Shown piece by piece: positions 44,701 to 50,188 of a stretch of DNA of 50,188 bases. The position numbers and the translations under genes are program-made. The notes under the pieces are model-generated. The model saw only the letters and a list, made by a program, of their open reading frames with translations, made no database searches and had not been told where the DNA came from. The DNA comes from Patescibacteria group bacterium (GTDB lineage Bacteria; Patescibacteriota; Gracilibacteria; UBA1369). The stretch lies in assembly GCA_963169655.1 (NCBI GenBank), contig CAUJCM010000006.1, positions 1 through 50,188 on the forward strand, given 5' to 3'. Every line of letters starts with the position of its first letter. Position 1 is the stretch's first letter.

Positions 44701-47700
44701 TTTTTACTGTATTCCAATTTCTCTCAAAAACACTTACTTTTATATTCTTATTTCCAACAATTTCTCCTTTAGTATTTACTGTTAATATTTCAAATTCAGA
44801 GTTTTCTCCAATATTTCCAACATAATCACTACTTCTAATTCCAATATAAAAATCACCTTTATGAACTGGGATATTTATTCTATTTGAAACACTTTGATTA
44901 TTTTGATCAAAAGCTGTGACTTCTAAAGTATAAATTTGACTATTCTTCTTTATGTTTAAGTTAAATGGAATATCAATAGTTGCTTGTCCATTTTCATCAG
45001 TTTTAACTTTTCCTTGGCTTACTAATTCAGATTCCATTGCACATCCCCAATAACAGAAATAACCTTCCTCAGAAAAACTAAACCAATCACCAGTAATTTT
45101 ATTAGCAATCTTTTCTGGTAAAATAAAATAATAGTCACTTCCTTTTAAAGTCCATTTTAATTCAGTATTTGGCATTGGAGCTCCAAAGAAGTATCCGGCA
45201 TTTACAGTGATTTTTGCTGTTTGTCCATTAATATACTCATCTTGATTTGATGTAATATCTAGTTTGTATTCAGGTTTTCTATATTCATAAACTTTGAAAT
45301 CATAATAAAAATGATTTTGCCAACTTACAGAATTTTTATCATCAATTTCAGCAACAATAGAATATTCTCCAGTTGTGATATTTTGGCCAAGAGTAAATGA
45401 ATCTTCAAAAGTTCCATTCCCACTTAATTTTAATTCTTTTTCATAAATATTTTTTCCTTCGGCATCCATTATGGTAACATTTACCTTATTAATACTTGGT
45501 AAATTTAATTTATAATCTTTTTCTTGTCTGACTATCCCTTTAAAATTTATTTCTTGTCCTGGACGATAAATTGGTCGGTCTGAGTAAAGATAAACATAAT
45601 AATCTGGTGCAATAGTTTGATAATCTAAATTAAAATTCCAAGGGGCAACTCCTTCACTCCAAGTAGTATGGACAAAAGTTTGATTATTTGATTTTTGCCC
45701 TAAAATCATAAAGTCTTCATAATAAGAATCTTTATTTTTGGGGATTGATATTTTAGCTACTCCATTTACATCAGTCACTCCTGAATATGTCTTATTATCT
45801 TTGCTTGCACTAATATTCATATTATTTATTGGCTCACCCGTTTTTAAATCAGTAGCCCAAACAAGTAATTGTCCTGAACTTTGTTTCACAGCTAAAGCAC
45901 TTTCAGTCACGATAAACATAGTCTTTTCAACTTTTTGAATGTCAGTACATCCAGGATTATCTGTTTGCCACGCATAAGTACATAAAGTACTTGTTACATT
46001 TGGAGCTGAAACCTCAAGATAATAAAATCCTGGGCTTAATTTTTCTCCTCTTAATTCATCTAAATTCATTAAAGTATAGTCTTTTTGATTTTGGTCTAAA
46101 TTAAGATTTAAAGTTCCATACCAAGTATTTTGATCTAAATTTATTTGTTTTCCTTTAAAATCAACAAAAGCATCACTATAAGCATTTCTAAATTCATCAT
46201 AAGAAATTTGTTTTAATGCTAAATCAATTTGATTCACATTAACTGTTTCAACATAAAACTTACTTCCTTGATAAGCATCAACAACACTAACATCCACTTC
46301 TTTTTCCAAACTGAAGCCAGGTTTATAGTCCTTAGTTTTAAAGTTTTTTTCAATTTTATCCTCTAAAATTTCACCATAAATATCTTCACCGCCTGCTAAA
46401 ACTACAACAGTATAATCTGTTTGAGGTTGGAAATTATAACTTACATTTAAAGTATATTTATCATCATTATTATTCAAAATTGGTTCAATAACTTTACCAT
46501 TTTCATCTTTTAATTGAGGAGAAATTACTACCTTTTTATTAAAAGAGCTTAAATTTATTGGATTATTAAATTTAAAGTAAACATTTGCTAATTTATTATC
46601 TGTAGGTAAAGGATCAGTATTACTTTCAGCCAAATTAAATTGAGAAGCTACAGTAAAACTATATTTTTTAGCTTCTTCTGTGGCTAAACTACCTTCTTGA
46701 CCACGAAGTCCAGCATTAACAGTTAAAGTATATTGATTCTCTTTTTTTAAAGGATTTGATGTTTCAATAATTAAACTCTTAATTAAATCTTTTTCATCAG
46801 GTAAAGTCTGTCCAAATTCATCATCAATTTCAATCTCTTCGCCTGTATCCATTTCTAGTAATTTATTGTAAGTTTTTTCTTCATTTAACCAATCATTAAT
46901 AGAAAAATACCTTACTTGGAAATTTTGTTTTTCTTCCTTCCCCTCTTCTTCATAAACAAGACTAATCATCTCTTTTGCGCTTTTAATATCAACGGGGATA
47001 TTAAAGGTTAATTTAAGTCGGCTTTGATTAGAAAAATTTACAGAATTTAAACTATCAGTAGCAGTTAAGCTCACAGCATAAGGTTTAACAGTTTCAAAAT
47101 GACTGACATAATCATCTTCAATATAACCACCATCCAAGACCTTCATACCTTTTGGAACAGTCACTTTATAGCTTGTAGATAATTTTAATTTATCTGGAGT
47201 AAATTGAAGTCCAGAAGTTCCAAGCCATCTCCATTTTCCACTGACTTTAGGTTCAATTTTGATATCAGGTATTTTCACTTCATTATCTGCGATAGTGCTC
47301 ATTGTCCCAACCGGTCTGTCAAATAAAATATTGATTTTACTATCAGCCAATACATTTGTAGCTTGATCATTAGGAGTAATTAAAGCTACTTTTGGAGCTT
47401 CAATAATACGATAAATTTCACTATATTCTGAATTTAAAGGTTTTTGAAGAAAACTTAATGCACTTTTGCCAATTGTAATAGTATATTCATCACCAATATT
47501 TAATTTATCTTTTGGAGTAAAAATTAATGTATTTCCTCTCCAACTCATTCCACCTTCAATACTTGGAGAAATTTGAAAAACCTTTTCTACGCTAGAATGG
47601 TTCATCATTTGATTGAAAGTAATCTGAAAAGGAGCATTTACTGACATATCTCTTGAAGCACCTTTAAACAAATATCCCTGTACAGTAGGGGTTGGTATAA

Positions 47701-47830
47701 GTGGATAATAAACAACACCTCCAATCACAATTATTAAAATCAGCCCAATTACAAATCCACTCAAGCGAAGTAACTTCTTTGAATAACCAGAAAATTTCTT
47801 ATCTGAAATTCCTTTTCCTTTATTAGCCAT
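41717..47830 (-). CDS. Bacterial alpha-2-macroglobulin family protein
   Basis: A 2037-residue outward-facing protein, the largest in the window. An N-terminal membrane anchor (about 20-42, LSGFVIGLILIIVIGGVVYY) is followed by Ig-like/SbsA-like domains (to about 500), an MG2 domain (YLYSDRPIYRPGQEINFKG, near 745-765), further macroglobulin domains and the A2M domain (FVEFELPDNLTSWQVLAIG, near 1350). The thioester region has YYCTEQ, with Cys1551 and Gln1554 forming the thioester; CTEQ stands for the usual CGEQ or CLEQ. The helical thioester domain (QANGGFGLWINSRSNAYLTAYVVEGL) and a receptor-like end domain follow. Such proteins trap attacking proteases covalently. The usual partner gene for penicillin-binding protein 1C is not adjacent. 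Confidence 0.93.
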   Translation of the reverse strand: MANKGKGISDKKFSGYSKKLLRLSGFVIGLILIIVIGGVVYYPLIPTPTVQGYLFKGASRDMSVNAPFQITFNQMMNHSSVEKVFQISPSIEGGMSWRGNTLIFTPKDKLNIGDEYTITIGKSALSFLQKPLNSEYSEIYRIIEAPKVALITPNDQATNVLADSKINILFDRPVGTMSTIADNEVKIPDIKIEPKVSGKWRWLGTSGLQFTPDKLKLSTSYKVTVPKGMKVLDGGYIEDDYVSHFETVKPYAVSLTATDSLNSVNFSNQSRLKLTFNIPVDIKSAKEMISLVYEEEGKEEKQNFQVRYFSINDWLNEEKTYNKLLEMDTGEEIEIDDEFGQTLPDEKDLIKSLIIETSNPLKKENQYTLTVNAGLRGQEGSLATEEAKKYSFTVASQFNLAESNTDPLPTDNKLANVYFKFNNPINLSSFNKKVVISPQLKDENGKVIEPILNNNDDKYTLNVSYNFQPQTDYTVVVLAGGEDIYGEILEDKIEKNFKTKDYKPGFSLEKEVDVSVVDAYQGSKFYVETVNVNQIDLALKQISYDEFRNAYSDAFVDFKGKQINLDQNTWYGTLNLNLDQNQKDYTLMNLDELRGEKLSPGFYYLEVSAPNVTSTLCTYAWQTDNPGCTDIQKVEKTMFIVTESALAVKQSSGQLLVWATDLKTGEPINNMNISASKDNKTYSGVTDVNGVAKISIPKNKDSYYEDFMILGQKSNNQTFVHTTWSEGVAPWNFNLDYQTIAPDYYVYLYSDRPIYRPGQEINFKGIVRQEKDYKLNLPSINKVNVTIMDAEGKNIYEKELKLSGNGTFEDSFTLGQNITTGEYSIVAEIDDKNSVSWQNHFYYDFKVYEYRKPEYKLDITSNQDEYINGQTAKITVNAGYFFGAPMPNTELKWTLKGSDYYFILPEKIANKITGDWFSFSEEGYFCYWGCAMESELVSQGKVKTDENGQATIDIPFNLNIKKNSQIYTLEVTAFDQNNQSVSNRINIPVHKGDFYIGIRSSDYVGNIGENSEFEILTVNTKGEIVGNKNIKVSVFERNWNTVKRKSVDGYFYYENTYDDKLIETKNIKSDGDGRGKVSFNFKKGGDYVVTASAKDNSGNEIRSTTRFYVSSGDFINWGNENNDQIELIPDKMEYQIGDTAKILIKSPYKDAYALITYEKNDVLDQRIEKITSNSQTIEVPITDKFLPNTFISVVLSKGNLNAEGEGNIAGFKVGYAVLQVNTASKKLNIQIKSDKQRYNPGDTVKINLKTTDYTGKAVPSELSVSVVDESVLSLTESVTADLLNVFYRKRLLAVSFADTLTKALARINVQIDSGMKGGSGGNSSKRTDFKDTAFYRSEVFTDGNGEGFVEFELPDNLTSWQVLAIGISNDQKNNLGLVGSDKYSFVVNKDLLIRPVLPRFMVNGDEMEISAIVHNYLPEKQKLTVNLNVEGIDLIDFAEKTISLGSNQNQKLSWKIKVNGKEKAKIVFKVASSDGKYSDEIEQILPISESSFPEIVAINKMITEDKKEIEKIWIPENLNLNKGGIKLSLTGSLIGNLEDSINYLINYSYYCTEQIISRIYPIATVKKLVGQEVLNVNNTDKLIETNLQQLYKNQQANGGFGLWINSRSNAYLTAYVVEGLNKLTELGYVVDSKVQNSAIKYLQDIVNKGVNDENDVNLSINTKAYILFVLSEIGQGDLALNNNLYEARKDLSVASKAYLAMSFDKINEKQKNSGTKEKINNLLKDIENSLIITDRSAYIKEKNLDYRIFDSNLKSTALALRAFNRLDSDNVIIPKLLNHLLIERQTGFSQSTQENAIMLISTLEYMKDHKELNPAFNAQVILNGEGLFDENFKSENLGQTIEKLIPLNKLLSNNMENELAIQKTGQGSLYANILMEYYLPLDQQKAQNKGMDVIQEYFDINDTQMTKPLNSLKVGQNIHSKITLIVPEDRYFVMIEDYLPAGLEGVDFNLKTTEQGLLDEDACEFDDCYNWYFNHNEIKDDKVMFFADFLPKGVYELDYYLRATSVGKFADLPTLVQEIYFPEVFGRSIGRTFEVLN

Positions 47831-47939
47831 ATTAATTTAATTTTAGTATTTAATTTACACAAAAAGAAATTACTAAAATTAGCCCAATATTACAACTAAA
47901 TTGCAACTTTCAAACTTAATTATCAGCAAATTAAAACTC

Positions 47940-48875
47940 TTATTTCCAAAAACCTTTATTTTTCTTTAATTCCAGGCCTGTTTCATCTACAAGTTCTTGA
48001 TACAAACTCTTTTCTTTTTTTGAGAGTTTATTTGGTATTACTACAATTATTTTAACAAAATGATCTCCTTTTTCCTCACTATGTAGCTTTTTAACTCCAT
48101 AACCTTTTAATTTAAAAACTTTTCCTGGTTGAGTACCAGCAGGAATTTTTAAAGTCACTTCACCATGTAAAGTATTTACTTTAATTTCTCCTCCTAAAAT
48201 TGCCATCAAAGTACTAATTTCTTGATTACTATGAACGTCAAAATTATTTCTTACCCAATCTTTATGCGGATTTATTCTAATATGAACATATAAATCACCA
48301 GTTGGACCTCCGTTAATTCCCGGTTCACCTTTTCCTGAAAGCCTTACTATTGACCCATTATCAACTCCAGCAGGAATTTTTACTTTAATATTTTCAGACT
48401 TCTTTTGTCCATTATTATCAGGTCTTGTAATCATTAATTCTTTTTCCGTTCCAAAAGCTGCTTCCTCAAATCCAATTCTTAGTTCAAATTCTAAATTTCT
48501 ACCTTTTCTTGGGGTATTACTTCTTCCACCAAATCCATTAAAAAATGCTTCAAAAATATCAGCAAAACCACCGCCATCAAAACTTCCTTGAAAATTATTA
48601 AAATCAAATCCACTTCCACTAAATCCACTTCCAAACCCACCACCACTTCCAAAATTAGCACCAGCTTCGCCAAATTGGTCATATCCAGCTCTCTTTTGAG
48701 AATCTATTAAAGTTTCATATGCTTTATTTATTTCTTTAAATTTTTCTTCAGCCTTTTTATCTCCTTTATGCTTATCGGGATGCCATTCCATCGCTAATTT
48801 GCGGTATGCTTTTTTAATTTCAGCCTCACTAGCATCTTTTTTGACACCTAAAATTTCATAAAAATCTTTTGCCAT
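47940..48875 (-). CDS. dnaJ: DnaJ-family co-chaperone without zinc finger (CbpA type)
   Basis: A 311-residue Hsp40 that stimulates DnaK. J domain at 1-70 with HPD (32-34); Gly/Phe-rich linker (about 75-125, [17 protein letters not shown]); C-terminal domains I and II (about 130-295, [24 protein letters not shown] and [21 protein letters not shown]). The four CxxCxGxG zinc repeats of DnaJ proper are absent, so by layout it is the type II (CbpA/DnaJB-like) form. No dnaK or grpE is next to it. A CIRCE-like operator lies 34 bases upstream, which suggests HrcA heat-shock control. Confidence 0.92.
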   Translation of the reverse strand: MAKDFYEILGVKKDASEAEIKKAYRKLAMEWHPDKHKGDKKAEEKFKEINKAYETLIDSQKRAGYDQFGEAGANFGSGGGFGSGFSGSGFDFNNFQGSFDGGGFADIFEAFFNGFGGRSNTPRKGRNLEFELRIGFEEAAFGTEKELMITRPDNNGQKKSENIKVKIPAGVDNGSIVRLSGKGEPGINGGPTGDLYVHIRINPHKDWVRNNFDVHSNQEISTLMAILGGEIKVNTLHGEVTLKIPAGTQPGKVFKLKGYGVKKLHSEEKGDHFVKIIVVIPNKLSKKEKSLYQELVDETGLELKKNKGFWK

Positions 48876-48908
48876 TAATTTCTGACTAAAACTAAATAAT
48901 TAAAAAAT

Positions 48909-48935
48909 CTAGCACTGACTTTAAATGATTGCTAA
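48909..48935 (-). promoter_or_regulatory. CIRCE-like operator upstream of dnaJ
   Basis: On the minus strand TTAGCAATC, exactly 9 bases, CAGTGCTAG. Compared with the HrcA-binding CIRCE consensus (TTAGCACTC-N9-GAGTGCTAA), 15 of 18 positions agree. It overlaps a possible promoter (TTGTGA, 17 bases, TAAAGT), as expected for a repressor site. Confidence 0.6.
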
Positions 48936-49062
48936 TCAATTCACAAGTGATTTTTACTTAAAAAAGATTAAAATTCAAAATTAAATATTTTCTTGAAATA
49001 AATACCTTTCTCGTGCAAAATCGCAAAGTCAATATTTGCAAAAATATTCTGTTAATTAAAAT

Positions 49063-49138
49063 GCGACCATAGCTCAGTTGGTAGAGCGTCTCGTTGACGT
49101 CGAGAAGGTCAGAGGTTCGAATCCTCTTGGTCGCACCA
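49063..49138 (+). tRNA. tRNA-Val (anticodon GAC)
   Basis: Acceptor GCGACCA/TGGTCGC, D-arm GCTCAGTTGGTAGAGC, anticodon stem CTCGT with loop containing GAC, T-arm AGAGGTTCGAATCCTCT, discriminator A and an encoded CCA. Confidence 0.97.
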
Positions 49139-49204
49139 TATATTTTCAGTATTTAAAACGCCAGTTTGATTAAGTAAAGTCAGCTAGATTCTATGAAAAT
49201 ATTT

Positions 49205-49279
49205 GGTCCTATCGTCTAACGGTTAGGACGCCACCCTCTCACGGTGGAAATAGGGGTTCGATTCCCCTTAGGACTACCA
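49205..49279 (+). tRNA. tRNA-Glu (anticodon CTC)
   Basis: Acceptor GGTCCTA/TAGGACT (first pair G-U), anticodon arm CCACCCTCTCACGGTGG with CTC, T-arm GGGGTTCGATTCCCC, discriminator A, encoded CCA. It lies 66 bases after tRNA-Val and may be cotranscribed. Confidence 0.97.
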
Positions 49280-49300
49280 AATTTTAATAATGAATAATCA

Positions 49301-49426
49301 AATCCCCCTCTTGAGGGATGTCAGCCAAAGGCTGACGGGGTGGACAAGGGGTTGCAATCAAGAACTTTCGAGTACAACCTTCCCCTCTTGAGGGGTGGCA
49401 AATTCGAAGAATTTGACGGGGTGGAT
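49301..49426 (+). repeat. Modular palindromic intergenic repeats, copies 9 and 10
   Basis: Unit one (49303-49344): CCCCCTCTTGAGGGATG, stem GTCAGCC/GGCTGAC with loop AAA, CGGGGTGG. Unit two (49379-49425): CCCCTCTTGAGGGGTGG, stem CAAATTC/GAATTTG with loop GAA, CGGGGTGG. Both point the same way, 35 bases apart. Confidence 0.85.
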
Positions 49427-49461
49427 CATTTTAAATGAAAAACTAACTCTTATACTTTATA

Positions 49462-49490
49462 TTTACACTTTTTGTTTAATTCCTTATAAT
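49462..49490 (+). promoter_or_regulatory. Promoter of the small membrane protein gene
   Basis: TTTACA (49462-49467), 17 bases, perfect TATAAT (49485-49490), 30 bases before the ATG at 49521. Confidence 0.75.
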
Positions 49491-49520
49491 GCCCAAGAAA
49501 AATAAATATTAAAAAATATA

Positions 49521-50105
49521 ATGAGTTTACAACTCTCTTGGGATCTCTTCATCATAGTTTTCTTTTCAATCGTAGTAGCTTACAGCTACATAATGGGGCG
49601 AGAAGACACTTTAAAAGTCATCATTGCAACTTATATTGCAACAATCTCTGCTGACGGTATTGGAAATATAGTCCAAAAAGTACTTGGAGGTTCAGATTTC
49701 TTTATGAAATTAATTAATTTTTTAGGTTTTGATGGTGCATCTCCAGATCAAATGACTGGCATTATTAAAATAATCTTATTTATAGCAATTATTGTAGTCC
49801 TCACTATTTTCGGTGATTATGAAGTTGAACCTTGGTCCACTCAAGGGGCCTTTATGGGGTTAATAACATTAGGTATAATTGCTATTCTAAGCGGAGGATT
49901 GATACTAAGTACAATAATAGTTTTTGCAAATGGAGGTAGTTTAATTAGTGGGCAGGGCGGTTATGTTGCTCCAACTTTTATCTCAATTTATGAGCAATCA
50001 AGATTTGTTCGTGGGCTTTTAGATTGGCATGATTTATGGTTTTCACTACCCGGAACTTTGTTCGCAGTAATCAGCGTTTTACAGAAAAATAAAACTTCAT
50101 CTTGA
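49521..50105 (+). CDS. Small multi-pass membrane protein
   Basis: A 194-residue protein with about four membrane segments: LFIIVFFSIVVAYSYIMG, GIIKIILFIAIIVVLTIFG, FMGLITLGIIAILSGGLILSTIIVFA and WFSLPGTLFAVISVL. Between them is a polar stretch with conserved-looking SADGIGNIVQKVLGG. The layout recalls CvpA-like proteins, but the match is too weak to name it. The stop codon is TGA. It has a good promoter and lies between tRNA genes; function unknown. Confidence 0.75.
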   Translation: MSLQLSWDLFIIVFFSIVVAYSYIMGREDTLKVIIATYIATISADGIGNIVQKVLGGSDFFMKLINFLGFDGASPDQMTGIIKIILFIAIIVVLTIFGDYEVEPWSTQGAFMGLITLGIIAILSGGLILSTIIVFANGGSLISGQGGYVAPTFISIYEQSRFVRGLLDWHDLWFSLPGTLFAVISVLQKNKTSS

Positions 50106-50164
50106 TTTGTGACAATTTCATTATTAAACTAGGCGCGGTTTCATTGAAATTTTTATTTTTTTTT

Positions 50165-50188
50165 GGGTCAGTAGCTCAGTTGGTAGAG
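50165..50188 (+). tRNA. 5' part of a tRNA, cut by the window edge
   Basis: GGGTCAG followed by TAGCTCAGTTGGTAGAG is a tRNA acceptor 5' strand and D-arm. The anticodon lies outside the window, so the identity is not known. Confidence 0.75.

Noticed and set aside
1211-49425. CRISPR array made of the recurring repeats
   Set aside because: Copies are scattered over 48 kb, differ in the inner part and have no regular spacers or cas genes.
1-50188. Prophage, insertion sequence or restriction-modification genes
   Set aside because: No transposase, capsid, terminase, methyltransferase or restriction gene pattern was found on either strand.

Overview
The window is AT-rich bacterial DNA (about 70% A+T by eye) with short intergenic gaps. 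The gene content fits a small-genome, monoderm-like member of the Patescibacteria (Candidate Phyla Radiation, CPR). It has type IV pilus genes (PilX-like protein, PilB) and DNA-uptake or processing genes (ComM, DprA, a stand-alone ComEC-type hydrolase). It also has a YmdB-type phosphoesterase, an LPXTG-like surface protein, a DnaJ without zinc finger and a giant alpha-2-macroglobulin. There are no genes of amino-acid or energy metabolism beyond a few enzymes. TGA is a normal stop codon (for example in the ATGA overlaps at 7658-7661 and 22385-22388), so the UGA=Gly groups Gracilibacteria and Absconditabacteria are unlikely. Almost no start codon has a Shine-Dalgarno sequence. This placement is inference from content; no rRNA is present.

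Layout. 1-1041: a secreted, cysteine-containing protein running off the left edge, clearly richer in G+C than the rest and with a classical Shine-Dalgarno site. 1042-1665: non-coding, with its promoter, repeats and a long hairpin. 1666-6007: PilX-like protein, comM, murA. 6014-9448: a compact four-gene minus-strand operon (isoaspartyl peptidase, class I glutamine amidotransferase, two tandem GCS2-type carboxylate-amine ligases). It is preceded by what looks like an aromatic-residue leader peptide and attenuator (9460-9588). 9638-12470: ComEC-type hydrolase, a cluster of palindromic repeats, and an LPXTG-like FN3/Ig-like surface protein. 12687-15344: ArgRS fused to an N-terminal B3/4-like domain. 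15412-19607: membrane protein, tRNA-Cys, ecotin, a DUF4300-like lipoprotein, tRNA-Ser(GCT) and small unknown genes. 19675-23312: CopB-type metal ATPase, a broken nucleotidyltransferase, a TIKI/ChaN-like protein and tRNA-Ser(TGA). 23444-31307: winged-helix regulator, CtpA protease, YmdB, recA with a palindromic operator, recX, nusA, pilB. 31304-41351: dprA, ftsE, xerD, nrdR, L,D-transpeptidase, pcrA, unknown genes and a glycosyltransferase. 41717-50188: alpha-2-macroglobulin, DnaJ with a CIRCE-like operator, tRNA-Val, tRNA-Glu, a small membrane protein and the 5' end of a further tRNA.

How the genes fit together. One theme is DNA uptake and repair: PilX/PilB, ComEC-type hydrolase, ComM, DprA, RecA, RecX, PcrA, XerD. 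A second is the cell surface and its protection: MurA, L,D-transpeptidase, FtsE, LPXTG-like protein, and two independent protease inhibitors, ecotin and alpha-2-macroglobulin. The third and least explained is the ligase/amidotransferase/peptidase operon with its putative attenuator; this is the best candidate for an undescribed system. A modular family of palindromic intergenic repeats, whose inner stems differ in sequence but keep pairing, occurs at five places.
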